Shown here: positions 1 to 8,412 of the stretch, piece by piece
Numbering within the stretch: the stretch's first letter is position 1
How the letters are laid out: each line of letters opens with the position of its first letter
Source of the DNA: RHLJ01 sp965247355
Lineage (GTDB): Bacteria; Bacteroidota; Rhodothermia; Balneolales; Balneolaceae
DNA: 64,000 nucleotides
Assembly (NCBI GenBank): GCA_965247355.1
Contig: OZ252011.1
Coordinates: forward strand, 1,984,001 to 2,048,000
Reading direction: 5' to 3'
Notes under the pieces: generated by a model
Told to the model about the DNA's origin: nothing
The model's input: the letters and a program-made list of their open reading frames with translations, nothing else
Database searches by the model: none
Program-made: the position numbers and the translations under genes

Positions 1-2225
1 ATTAAGTTGAGCGTATGCTCGTATCTTCCTATAGCCTCGTTTGGATCTTTTGGAATGTACGTTCCTTCTGTTATGCGGTCGCGTTGTTCACCCACTGTTT
101 GCATTGCTGAAGCAACTTTATGTCCCATATAATCTGATGGGTATGTTCCAATCGGATTCATTCGTGACCAAACCCCTGCTAATCGAAATACCCAGGTTAA
201 ACCCGGTACTTTGATCTCACGCAGAATTCCTTCAAAAGCATCCTGTATTCTGTAGAAGATATAATCCATTGCCCATTTGAAATAAACTTCATCTTCTTTT
301 CGTCTACCTTCAGCTTCGAATCTCCTTAAGGTCGCAGCTGCGAGATACATATGACTTAATACATCTGCATACCGACCTGCAATCTTCTCCTTCATTTTGA
401 GCGCTCCGCCATAAGATCCTAGTGCGATATCCGCAAAAAACGCGAAAGAAGCAGAAGTCCATGCTAGCTTTTTAAAATATTTTGAGGCCGGTCCACTCAC
501 CGGAGAACCAGCTAAACGACCTCGGGTTATACTCAACATAAATGCCCGTGCTTTATTTCTGCCAACATGACCAATATGCGCCCAGAAATTATCATCAAAG
601 GCTTTAGCATCACCATCTGTTAGTGCCTTTATCTCATTTAGTGCATATGGATGACAGCGAATAGCACCTTGACCAAATATCATCAATGTTCTTGTGAGGA
701 TGTTAGCCCCTTCAACTGTAATGGCAATAGGAAGGGAAACATAGCCATTGGCAAAAATATTTCGTGGACCACGTGAAATACCGGCTCCACCTACTATGTC
801 CATTCCATCATTAATGATTTCACGCATCAACTCAGTGAAATTGTATTTCATTATCGCGGTAACTACTGCAGGTTTCGCCCCTTTATCAAGACCACCTGTT
901 GTATATTTTCGTGCCGCTTCCATGAAATAAGTATATCCACCGATTCGGGCCATTGGCTCTTCAATCCCCTCAAACTTTCCGATGTTGAGCCCAAATTGCT
1001 TTCGGATCATGGCATATGCTCCAACAACTCTTGTGGCCATTTTTGCACCACCCAGACTTTGTGCAGGAAGTGAAATTCCACGCCCAACTGCCAGTGATTC
1101 CATCAACATTCTCCAGCCGTTTCCAGCACCTTCTTTACCACCAATAATTGCGTCAATTGGAACCACTACATCATTTCCATGAGTTGGACAGTTGTAGAAA
1201 GGAACTCCTAATGGATCATGACGCTTTCCTAGAACAACACCTTTTGTATCGGATGGAATTAATGCACATGTAATGCCTAAATCTTCCCCTTTTCCAAGTA
1301 AGTTCTCCGGATCACGAAGTTTGAAAGCCAATCCCAAGACAGTTGAAATTGCTGCTAAAGTGATATAGCGTTTATTCCAGTTCAGTTTGAGATACAGCTC
1401 TCCATCCTCACCTTTGAATACTTCACCGTGAGAAGTCATCCCTCCTGCATCAGAACCTGCATTTGGTTCAGTTAAAGCAAAACAAGGCATTTCAACACCG
1501 GCTGCCAGACGAGGCAGGTAATACTCTTTTTGTTCGTCGGTTCCATAATGCATCAATAATTCTGCAGGGCCTAAAGAGTTAGGAACCATAACAGTAGTAG
1601 CCAGCGGACCACATCGTGATCCCAACTTTGCTACAATCGCACTATGGGCAGTTGCGGAAAATTCATGCCCTCCAAACTTTTTTGGAATGATCAATCCAAA
1701 AAAGCCTTCTTTGCGCATGTATTCCCAGGCATCTTCATTGAAATCTTTCTTTACGAAAACATCCCAATCATTTACCATCCCGCAAAGCGCTTCCACCTGA
1801 TTGTCTAAAAAATCCTGTTCGTCTTTAGTTAACTCGGGATAGGGCTCTTCCAGAATTCGTTTGAAGTTTGGCTTTCCGGAAAAAAGCTCTCCTTCAACCC
1901 AAACAGTACCTGCATCAATGGCAGTTTGCTCGGTTTCTGAAATAGTGGGAAGAAAATTTAATACATCCAACAGTTTCATAATTGGAGCACTTAACAAGTT
2001 TCTCCGAATAGGTTTTATGTTGAATACTAACACAAGGGCTGTGTAGGTAATTAGTAACCAATTTGGCGCTTCCAGACCTGCAAGCCCAAGATAACCTGCT
2101 ATCGCCCACAGCCAGAGTGGCGCGCCGGTATAGGCAAAACCCACTGCCAAAATAATCGCAGCTCCAATTGATGCCCAAAGCGGAACTTCATATAAAAATC
2201 CGAATAGTTCTGTAATTGCTTCCAT
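1..2225 (-). CDS. fadE: acyl-CoA dehydrogenase, FadE type (partial, 3' end outside window)
   Basis: This is the first oxidation step of fatty-acid beta-oxidation: FAD-dependent dehydrogenation of acyl-CoA to enoyl-CoA. About 741 codons are visible and the C-terminus lies beyond the window edge; E. coli FadE has about 814 residues, so only a short tail is missing. The first 70 residues are hydrophobic with two or three membrane segments, as in FadE. The acyl-CoA dehydrogenase core follows, with the signature ALTEPNAGSDAG near residue 245. The start is supported by an AAGGAG ribosome site a few bases upstream. It lies 9 bp behind a TetR regulator and is almost certainly cotranscribed with it. 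Confidence 0.9.
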   Translation of the reverse strand, partial: MEAITELFGFLYEVPLWASIGAAIILAVGFAYTGAPLWLWAIAGYLGLAGLEAPNWLLITYTALVLVFNIKPIRRNLLSAPIMKLLDVLNFLPTISETEQTAIDAGTVWVEGELFSGKPNFKRILEEPYPELTKDEQDFLDNQVEALCGMVNDWDVFVKKDFNEDAWEYMRKEGFFGLIIPKKFGGHEFSATAHSAIVAKLGSRCGPLATTVMVPNSLGPAELLMHYGTDEQKEYYLPRLAAGVEMPCFALTEPNAGSDAGGMTSHGEVFKGEDGELYLKLNWNKRYITLAAISTVLGLAFKLRDPENLLGKGEDLGITCALIPSDTKGVVLGKRHDPLGVPFYNCPTHGNDVVVPIDAIIGGKEGAGNGWRMLMESLAVGRGISLPAQSLGGAKMATRVVGAYAMIRKQFGLNIGKFEGIEEPMARIGGYTYFMEAARKYTTGGLDKGAKPAVVTAIMKYNFTELMREIINDGMDIVGGAGISRGPRNIFANGYVSLPIAITVEGANILTRTLMIFGQGAIRCHPYALNEIKALTDGDAKAFDDNFWAHIGHVGRNKARAFMLSITRGRLAGSPVSGPASKYFKKLAWTSASFAFFADIALGSYGGALKMKEKIAGRYADVLSHMYLAAATLRRFEAEGRRKEDEVYFKWAMDYIFYRIQDAFEGILREIKVPGLTWVFRLAGVWSRMNPIGTYPSDYMGHKVASAMQTVGEQRDRITEGTYIPKDPNEAIGRYEHTLNL

Positions 2226-2234
2226 AATATCTCC

Positions 2235-2837
2235 TTATGATATTGTGATCCTGACCAAAAATCCCTGAACAATGTGTTCAATGGATTCCTCTATAAATTT
2301 TTCTTTATCAATTCTACTGTCTAACCGTTGATTTAACACTACTGATATTACTCCATGTAATTGTGCCCAGATTGAATAGGCTGCAATCTTTGGCTCGTCC
2401 AGTTCCATTAACCCCTCTTCTATGCCTTTTAGAATAACAGATTCCAGAAGAGCATAACCTCTTCTTGCTTTCCTGAATTTTTCTTTGGGATACCGGCTCA
2501 TCTTACTAGATTGAACTGAATATATAATCTGATATTTTTCCGGATTACTAAAAGCAAAGTCTACATGGGCACGGATAATAGCTTCAAACTTGTCGATAGT
2601 TACTTGATGCTTAGTTGCTCCTTGTTCGATAGCTACACTCAATTCCTCCACCGATTCTTCGATTAAGGTATGCACTAAGTGGTCTTTATTTTCAAAATAG
2701 AGATAAATACTGGTTGCAGATACGCCTATTTCTTTCGCAATCTTTCGCATCGAAAGGGACGAATAACCCTGAGTAAACAGTAAATGCCTGCTTATATTCA
2801 GAATTTTTTCTCTAAGTGATAACTCTTCTTCGCTCAT
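2235..2837 (-). CDS. TetR/AcrR family transcriptional regulator
   Basis: A 200-residue TetR-family repressor. The N-terminal helix-turn-helix spans about residues 9-55 (SMRKIAKEIGVSATSIYLYF is the recognisable core) and the rest is an all-helical ligand and dimerisation domain. It is the first gene of a two-gene operon with fadE, so it probably senses acyl-CoA or fatty acid and represses its own operon, in the manner of FadR/PsrA-type TetR proteins. That ligand is an inference from context only. A perfect inverted repeat lies just upstream of its start. Confidence 0.88.
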   Translation of the reverse strand: MSEEELSLREKILNISRHLLFTQGYSSLSMRKIAKEIGVSATSIYLYFENKDHLVHTLIEESVEELSVAIEQGATKHQVTIDKFEAIIRAHVDFAFSNPEKYQIIYSVQSSKMSRYPKEKFRKARRGYALLESVILKGIEEGLMELDEPKIAAYSIWAQLHGVISVVLNQRLDSRIDKEKFIEESIEHIVQGFLVRITIS

Positions 2838-2858
2838 ATAGTAAGATTGGTTAACAGT

Positions 2859-2878
2859 GTTAACTTAACGAAGTTAAC
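2859..2878. promoter_or_regulatory. candidate TetR operator, inverted repeat
   Basis: Perfect 8-bp arms GTTAACTT and AAGTTAAC are separated by 4 bp, 22 bp upstream of the tetR start codon. A third GTTAAC lies at 2850-2855. Size, symmetry and position fit an autoregulatory TetR operator controlling tetR-fadE. Confidence 0.65.
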
Positions 2879-2920
2879 TAATCCTGATAGAAAATCAAGG
2901 ATTGTTTTTTTGAGTGGTGT

Positions 2921-3577
2921 TTAACCCAAAGAGAATGAAAGGAAGCGAATCGTCCTGCCTTTTTTCAGGTGCAAACCCTCGTAATACGTTTGAATTGAAA
3001 GCTCGGGATCATTTGGACATTCTTTGTAGACATCAGAAACATCCCTGTGCAGGTTCAGATTTTTCTGATGAATCACCTCTTTAGTAAATTCATACAGCTC
3101 AGGACTGTCGGTCTTTAAATTGATGGTTGCTCCATTCTTAAGTAAGGGTCGATAGAGCTCCAGAAATTTGGGAGAAGTGAGTTTCTTGCGATCTTTCTTA
3201 AGTTGTGGGTCTGGAAATATGATCCAGATTTCATCAACCTCACCTTCTTCGAAAAATTGATCCAAGTGATCAATGTACGCTCTGAAGAACCGGACGTTAT
3301 CAATCCCTTCTTCCAATGCTTTGTTGGCGCCAACCCACATTCGGTTTCCCTTAATATCAAAACCGACAAAATTTTTCTCAGGGTAAAGTTTCCCTAATCC
3401 AATTGAATACTCACCTTTCCCACAAGCAAGCTCTAAGACAATTGGATTATCATTTTGAAAAATACTTGAATTCCAGCTTCCTTTTGGAAACGGGTTCCTG
3501 CTGTTGTAATCCGACCATTCGAATACATGCTCCATGGCCCGAATTTCTTCCATCCGTTGCTCTTTAACTTTAGGCAT
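2921..3577 (-). CDS. trmB: tRNA (guanine-N7-)-methyltransferase
   Basis: Makes m7G46 in the variable loop of tRNAs using S-adenosylmethionine. The protein has 218 residues, the usual length. The SAM-binding motif ELACGKGEYS is at residues 49-58, the acidic loop VGFDIKGNR follows, and the family signature FPDPQLKKDRKK starts at residue 121. It is the last gene of a tight operon behind pdxH (1 bp gap). No terminator is obvious before the TetR promoter region. Confidence 0.93.
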   Translation of the reverse strand: MPKVKEQRMEEIRAMEHVFEWSDYNSRNPFPKGSWNSSIFQNDNPIVLELACGKGEYSIGLGKLYPEKNFVGFDIKGNRMWVGANKALEEGIDNVRFFRAYIDHLDQFFEEGEVDEIWIIFPDPQLKKDRKKLTSPKFLELYRPLLKNGATINLKTDSPELYEFTKEVIHQKNLNLHRDVSDVYKECPNDPELSIQTYYEGLHLKKGRTIRFLSFSLG

Positions 3578-3578
3578 C

Positions 3579-4223
3579 TTAAGGCGAGAGTCTTTTTACA
3601 GACCAGTTTGAATTCTCCTGTAAATACACGATGCGATCATGAAGGCGACTTCTTCGCCCCTGCCAGAACTCGAAGTAGGTGGGTTTCACTTTATAGCCAC
3701 CCCAAGTATCCGGCATTGGGACTTCAGCTTCAGAGTATTTCCTGGTTAACTCCTTAAATTTCTTATCAAGAAAATCCCGGCTTGGCACAACTTCACTTTG
3801 ATTAGAAGCTAATGCCCCAATCTGACTCATATGTGGCCGAGTCTTGAAATAGGCTTCACTTTCTTCTCTGGAAAGCTTTTCAGCTTTACCTTCAATACGT
3901 ACTTGTCTTTCAAGCTCTACCCAAAAGAAGCAGGAAGAAATATTTGGGTTTACTTGAATTTCGTCACCTTTGCTACTTGCGTGGTTAGTAAAGAAAGTAA
4001 ATCCATCCTCATCAAAACCCTTTAACAGAACGATCCGGTTGTGAGGTCTACCCGATCCATCAACGGTAGCTAAGGACATCGCATTTGGTTCCTTAACCTG
4101 AGAATCAATCGCCTCCTGAAACCAAAGTTTAAACTGCTTAAATGGATTCTTATCTACCTCAGATTCATCTAAAGAATGTTGAGTATACTCTTGCCTGATT
4201 TTCTGAAGATCGATAGTGTCCAT
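3579..4223 (-). CDS. pdxH: pyridoxamine 5'-phosphate oxidase
   Basis: FMN-dependent oxidation of pyridoxamine or pyridoxine 5'-phosphate to pyridoxal 5'-phosphate, the last step of vitamin B6 synthesis and salvage. It has 214 residues, typical for PdxH. Recognisable blocks are RIVLLKG (63-69), the FMN-binding FFTNHASSKGDEI (77-89), SQIGALASNQS (133-143) and the C-terminal FWQGRRSRLHDR. It sits 2 bp behind the thioredoxin-like gene and 1 bp before trmB, so the three form one operon. Confidence 0.94.
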   Translation of the reverse strand: MDTIDLQKIRQEYTQHSLDESEVDKNPFKQFKLWFQEAIDSQVKEPNAMSLATVDGSGRPHNRIVLLKGFDEDGFTFFTNHASSKGDEIQVNPNISSCFFWVELERQVRIEGKAEKLSREESEAYFKTRPHMSQIGALASNQSEVVPSRDFLDKKFKELTRKYSEAEVPMPDTWGGYKVKPTYFEFWQGRRSRLHDRIVYLQENSNWSVKRLSP

Positions 4224-4225
4224 AT

Positions 4226-4807
4226 TTATCCGAAATAGTCGGGTTCGTTACCCGGTTTCCATTTAATGTTGCAGCCAATACTTGGTATTTGAGTCTCAAT
4301 TGGTTTTTCACCTTCGAGAAGTGCATCTAGAGCCTTTTTGAGATCTGCTCCTGTTGCTTCTTTTCCATTACCTGGACGACTTTCGTCAAACTGACCTCTA
4401 TAAACCAGTTCGTTATTCTCGTCAAATAAGAAGAAGTCAGGAGTACATGCTGCCATATAATCTTTGGCAACTTCCTGTGTCTCATCATACAAATAAGGAA
4501 ATGGGTAATTTTCTTCTTTCACCACTTCGATCATCTTCTCTGGAGAATCAGCAGGATATTTTTCTACATCATTTGAGCTGATTGCTACAAATCCTATTCC
4601 TTGCTGTATATAAGAATTTGCAACCGCTACAAGTTTATCGTTAAGGTGCTTTACATAGGGACAGTGATTGCATATAAAAGCAACTACAGTTCCTTTTGAG
4701 TTTTTTGAATATTTATTCAGGTTTAAAATCCCGCCAGTTACGATTGGCAGGGTAAAATCCGGAGCTTTTGTTCCCAACTCCAACATCGTTGATTCTACTG
4801 CTGACAT
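4226..4807 (-). CDS. thioredoxin-like (AhpC/TSA fold) protein with CNHC motif
   Basis: A 193-residue thioredoxin-fold protein of the peroxiredoxin-like group that carries NHCPYVKHL. The CxxC pair is C47-N-H-C50. No signal peptide is visible, so it probably acts in the cytoplasm. The family is common in Bacteroidota and proteobacteria but has no settled function; a thiol reductase or peroxidase role is likely. It is the first gene of the operon with pdxH and trmB. An oxidative link (PdxH makes H2O2) is possible but unproven. Confidence 0.82.
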   Translation of the reverse strand: MSAVESTMLELGTKAPDFTLPIVTGGILNLNKYSKNSKGTVVAFICNHCPYVKHLNDKLVAVANSYIQQGIGFVAISSNDVEKYPADSPEKMIEVVKEENYPFPYLYDETQEVAKDYMAACTPDFFLFDENNELVYRGQFDESRPGNGKEATGADLKKALDALLEGEKPIETQIPSIGCNIKWKPGNEPDYFG

Positions 4808-4958
4808 TTATCTCCTCTTTTAATAGTTTCTCAGCTAGCCACGCTGGGATAATAATTTTTCTTGATGAATTCTTTATGAAAATACGGCTTATCTGAAAGA
4901 GGTTAAAGGGAAAGCTCTATATTCCTGATTCATTTCATAAATGGATGGCATAAAAAAA

Positions 4959-5030
4959 CCCGATACCCAAATGAAAATAAATATAGTGGTCATCTATGTT
5001 TAAAAAGCTACTCTCAAATGGGGTATCGGG
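4959..5030 (-). terminator. long-loop hairpin with T tract, candidate terminator or structured RNA
   Basis: Perfect 10-bp arms CCCGATACCC (4959-4968) and GGGTATCGGG (5021-5030) enclose 52 bases. Read on the minus strand, the stem is followed directly by a run of seven T. It lies downstream of the radical SAM gene and could end that transcript. The long loop is unusual for a simple terminator. The rest of the 294-bp gap (4808-5101) holds nothing I recognise. Confidence 0.5.
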
Positions 5031-5101
5031 AAGCTACATGATGTACACGGGTGAAAAGCTCAAATGTTTCCTTCACTTTTAAATATTTTTAGTGAATTTT
5101 T

Positions 5102-6160
5102 TTAAAAAAGTGTTAACTGATCTCCTGAGCTTTTTTTGAAATGTTCTGTTGTCATGGGGATTCGGCTTTCGTTGTATCCTAACTTTTTGGTTTGAATGGC
5201 AAAGATATCTCTGATCTGTTGTGAGAAGTTTCCATCTCCCTTCATACGTTTCCCCCACTCTGCTTCATACAACTTCCCTCCTCTCATATCATATAACCTG
5301 TTCTTAATTTTTTCCTTCCGATCGGGAAAATGCTGCTCCAGCCAATCCACAAAAATATCTTTTACTTTATATGGAAGGCGAACAATAGTATATCCAGCAT
5401 AAGTTGCTCCAGCATCTTTTGCTGCTTTCAAAATATCCGGACATTCGTGATCCGTTAGTCCTGGAATAATCGGAGCAACATTCACACCAACGGGAATACC
5501 TGCCTTTGCCAAAGACTCGATAGCCTTGAGCCTTCTTGCGGGCCGGGATGTTCTTGGCTCCATAATTTCCGTCAGGCTTTTATCAAGTGAAGTAATAGAG
5601 ATGGTTGCTCTTATGCAGTTATATTCGGCCAGTTCTTTCAGATAATCAATATCGCGGGTTATCAGATGGTTCTTGGTAATAATACCTACAGGGTTTCGGA
5701 ATTCTGCGAGCACTTCAAGACAGCCTCTTGTAATCAATAGCTTCCTTTCCAGTGGTTGGTATACATCTGTGATTCCGCTCATTGCAATAACCTGAGGCTC
5801 CCATTTTGGGGACATCAATGTCTTTCTGAGCAAGTCAGGAGCATCATATTTCACTATAATTTTAGTTTCAAAATCCAATCCCACAGAAAACCCAAGATAT
5901 TCATGATAAGGACGAGCATAACAATAAATGCATCCGTGCTCGCATCCACGATATGGATTTAAACCGGCATCGAAAGGAATGTCCGGACTCTTGTTAAAGG
6001 AAATAATATTCTTGGTGTCATCTTTAAAGAGCTGGGTTTTTTGAGAGGGTTTTTCTCCTGTTTCCTCATCCAGATCGTAATCCACATAATGACCCTCAAA
6101 TCTATTTATAGGGTTATCAGAAGCTCCTCTACCTTTTTTAGGCGTTTGTAATTGGGACAT
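5102..6160 (-). CDS. PA0069-family radical SAM protein (spore photoproduct lyase-like)
   Basis: A 352-residue radical SAM protein of the PA0069/Rv2578c group, which is related to spore photoproduct lyase. The [4Fe-4S] cluster motif CEHGCIYC gives C73, C77 and C80 (CxxxCxxC). The flanking NPYRGCEHGC and the later VNVAPIIPGLTDHE are typical of the group. No reaction has been established for it as far as I know; DNA repair is suspected. Its promoter region carries an element nearly identical to one in front of umuD, which supports a damage-inducible role. The gene is monocistronic, bounded by hairpins on both sides. Confidence 0.88.
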   Translation of the reverse strand: MSQLQTPKKGRGASDNPINRFEGHYVDYDLDEETGEKPSQKTQLFKDDTKNIISFNKSPDIPFDAGLNPYRGCEHGCIYCYARPYHEYLGFSVGLDFETKIIVKYDAPDLLRKTLMSPKWEPQVIAMSGITDVYQPLERKLLITRGCLEVLAEFRNPVGIITKNHLITRDIDYLKELAEYNCIRATISITSLDKSLTEIMEPRTSRPARRLKAIESLAKAGIPVGVNVAPIIPGLTDHECPDILKAAKDAGATYAGYTIVRLPYKVKDIFVDWLEQHFPDRKEKIKNRLYDMRGGKLYEAEWGKRMKGDGNFSQQIRDIFAIQTKKLGYNESRIPMTTEHFKKSSGDQLTLF

Positions 6161-6173
6161 TCATCAAAATTAA

Positions 6174-6199
6174 ATTACACATATATTGTACATATAATT
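6174..6199. promoter_or_regulatory. 26-bp element shared with the umuD promoter (candidate SOS box)
   Basis: The element reads ATTACACATATA, one variable base, TG, one variable base, then ACATATAATT. It lies 13 bp upstream of the radical SAM start codon. It matches the copy at 39649-39674 in 24 of 26 positions but is oriented oppositely relative to its gene. The core is a direct repeat of ACATATA with an 11-bp period, one helical turn. Confidence 0.65.
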
Positions 6200-6227
6200 T
6201 ACGGCTTGATTTACCAATCACAAATAA

Positions 6228-6257
6228 AAAAAGCCAGGCTATTAAGCCTGGCTTTTA
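6228..6257 (-). terminator. intrinsic terminator of the amidohydrolase gene
   Basis: Stem AGCCAGGCT (6232-6240), loop ATTA, stem AGCCTGGCT (6245-6253). It is flanked by an A run on the left and a T run on the right, so it can act in both directions. It lies 20 bp past the stop of the amidohydrolase gene on the minus strand. Confidence 0.85.
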
Positions 6258-6277
6258 AAAATCATTCTCGTCGGTAT

Positions 6278-7918
6278 TTAAAATACTTTTTCTCCGGCAA
6301 CCCAGGTTTCTAAAACTTCTATTTGCCAGATTTCACTTGCGGGAATTTCAAAATAATCCTGTTCAATCAATATAAAATCAGCCCATTTGCCTGGTTCTAA
6401 AGATCCCAATACCTCTTCCTGATGAGCGGCATAGGCAGCGTCAACAGTAAATGCTTTCAATGCCTGATCTCTTGACAGAGATTCCTTTGGGTACCAACCA
6501 CCTTCGGGAGTTCCTTCATGATCCATCCGTGTTACCGCAGAATATAACCCAAAGAATGGATTAGAATGCTCAACAGGAAAGTCAGATCCAGCAGCGACAA
6601 TCGTCCCTTGATCTAAAAATGTTTGCCAGGCATAGCCACCTTTGATACGTTGAGGACCAACTCGGTCTTCAGCCATATTTTTATCACTGGTGGCGTGGGT
6701 AGGTTGCATAGAAGCAATTACATCTAGCTCTTTGAATCTTGGGATATCCTCTAATGAAACTATTTGAGCGTGCTCTACTCTGTTCCTGAGTCTCTGGTCT
6801 CCATTCTCATTTTTTGAATATTCAATAGCATCCAATACCTGTCGGTTGCCGGCATCCCCGATAGCATGAATATTTGCCTGAAATCCTTTAGCCATCACTT
6901 TTGATGCCATTCGATTCATTTCATCCTGACTTACAAAGAGTAGCCCTTTGTTACCAGGGTCATCGGAATAGGGTTCGAGCATTGCTGCGCCCCTGCTTCC
7001 AAGCGCACCATCTGAATACAACTTCACGCTTCTAAGTGAGAGCATATCATCAGCATAAGAATCAACAGGACCATTTACAGATAACGTATCGAATACCGGG
7101 CCTGCTCCTCCAACCATAGCATAAATTCGGGTTTTGAGCTTATTTTGATCAGCGAAGTCTTTATACATTTCCCAGGTATTTACTCCAACTCCGGCATCAT
7201 GAACGGAGGTTATACCCACACTTGCCATCTGATCCAAAGCTTTTTCCAAAGCAAGTTCTCTTTCTCTTTGTGTACTTGGAGGAATTACTGAATTAACATA
7301 TCCTTCTGCAGCATCAATAAATACTCCTGTTGCTTCACCCTGATTATCTCGAATGATTACTCCTCCCTGAGGGTCTGGCGTATCCTTACTGATACCTGCT
7401 AATCTCATCGCCATTGAATTACCCCAACCGGCGTGACCGTCTACCCGACTTAACCAAACCGGGCGATCCGAAACTACCTGATCAAGATCTTCGGCAGTAG
7501 GAAATTCATTCTCCGGCCAAAGAGTCTGATTCCAACCACGTCCCTGAATCCACTCAAGATCAGGATTCGCCTCTGCATATTCACCAACTTTTTCAAGGGT
7601 TTCTTCCAGCGTAGGAATACCTGCAAGGTTTACTTGTAATTCCTGAAATCCAAGCCCCATTACGTGTCCGTGAGCATCAATCAATCCAGGCAACATAGTC
7701 TTACCTTCTCCATCGATCACTTCTCCCGAATACATTTCGGAAAGTTCCTCATCTCCTGTCTCCAATACTTTACCATCCTGAATCACTAAAACTGAAAAAT
7801 TGATTATTTCATCTCCGGAAAACGTATATCCATTCACGTTTTCGATAATAGTAATCTGAGGAGGTTTCGAACATCCTATGAAAACGGTTAATAGTAAAAC
7901 GAACAGTAATTTCTTCAT
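6278..7918 (-). CDS. lipoprotein amidohydrolase (YtcJ-like, amidohydrolase_3)
   Basis: A 546-residue metal-dependent hydrolase of the amidohydrolase superfamily. An N-terminal signal with lipobox FIGC (Cys16) predicts a lipoprotein. The metal-site motif DAHGH is at residues 81-85; HAIGDAGNR and AGSDFPVE, both typical of YtcJ-like enzymes, lie further on. The substrate is unknown; relatives act on amide or cyclic-amide bonds of small molecules. It is a single gene with its own terminator. Confidence 0.85.
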   Translation of the reverse strand: MKKLLFVLLLTVFIGCSKPPQITIIENVNGYTFSGDEIINFSVLVIQDGKVLETGDEELSEMYSGEVIDGEGKTMLPGLIDAHGHVMGLGFQELQVNLAGIPTLEETLEKVGEYAEANPDLEWIQGRGWNQTLWPENEFPTAEDLDQVVSDRPVWLSRVDGHAGWGNSMAMRLAGISKDTPDPQGGVIIRDNQGEATGVFIDAAEGYVNSVIPPSTQRERELALEKALDQMASVGITSVHDAGVGVNTWEMYKDFADQNKLKTRIYAMVGGAGPVFDTLSVNGPVDSYADDMLSLRSVKLYSDGALGSRGAAMLEPYSDDPGNKGLLFVSQDEMNRMASKVMAKGFQANIHAIGDAGNRQVLDAIEYSKNENGDQRLRNRVEHAQIVSLEDIPRFKELDVIASMQPTHATSDKNMAEDRVGPQRIKGGYAWQTFLDQGTIVAAGSDFPVEHSNPFFGLYSAVTRMDHEGTPEGGWYPKESLSRDQALKAFTVDAAYAAHQEEVLGSLEPGKWADFILIEQDYFEIPASEIWQIEVLETWVAGEKVF

Positions 7919-7983
7919 GTACTTCTTTAATTATTAGTTAGCTGATTTTTATCTAAAAAGTATTTCAAGCTATGATAATTCCT

Positions 7984-8412
7984 TCAGAAAATAGAAAGTG
8001 TTTTCAATGCTTCTGGTTTCAAGGGGATCTCTGACAATTCATCTTTCCCGAAAAAGCGGACTTCTTCGAGGATTTGTTCATTCTGGGAGTGCTCAGGATC
8101 AGATCCTAGTTTTAAATACCCAGATTCTTTAGTGACTTTAAAAAAGAACTCAATTGCATGATAAGGCAGCTCTATCAATTCGTTAATATAAAGCAATTCT
8201 CCTACCCGTATTTTTAACCCCGTTTCTTCTTGAAACTCTCTTGTTAGAGCTTCTTCTATGGTTTCACCAAACTCCACGCCCCCTCCGGGAGCAGTCCAAA
8301 TATCTGAATTTGAAACAGGTGAATGCAGCTTAATTAAGAGCAATTTTCCATCTTCTACTAACAATCCGGCCACTCTAACTCTGAGCTTTCCGGAATAGAT
8401 GGAGTTACTCAC
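7984..8412 (-). CDS. Nudix hydrolase
   Basis: A 142-residue Nudix pyrophosphohydrolase. The Nudix box runs from G44 to about residue 66, with GVEFGETIEEAL followed by REFQEETGL, so all catalytic glutamates are in place. Its start codon overlaps the stop of pyrG by 4 bp, so the two are translationally coupled. That context suggests nucleotide-pool cleaning linked to CTP synthesis, but the substrate cannot be read from the sequence. Confidence 0.88.
   Translation of the reverse strand: MSNSIYSGKLRVRVAGLLVEDGKLLLIKLHSPVSNSDIWTAPGGGVEFGETIEEALTREFQEETGLKIRVGELLYINELIELPYHAIEFFFKVTKESGYLKLGSDPEHSQNEQILEEVRFFGKDELSEIPLKPEALKTLSIF

Noticed and set aside
4226..4260. tRNA-like GGTTCG loop
   Set aside because: It lies within the thioredoxin-like gene and no cloverleaf can be drawn around it.
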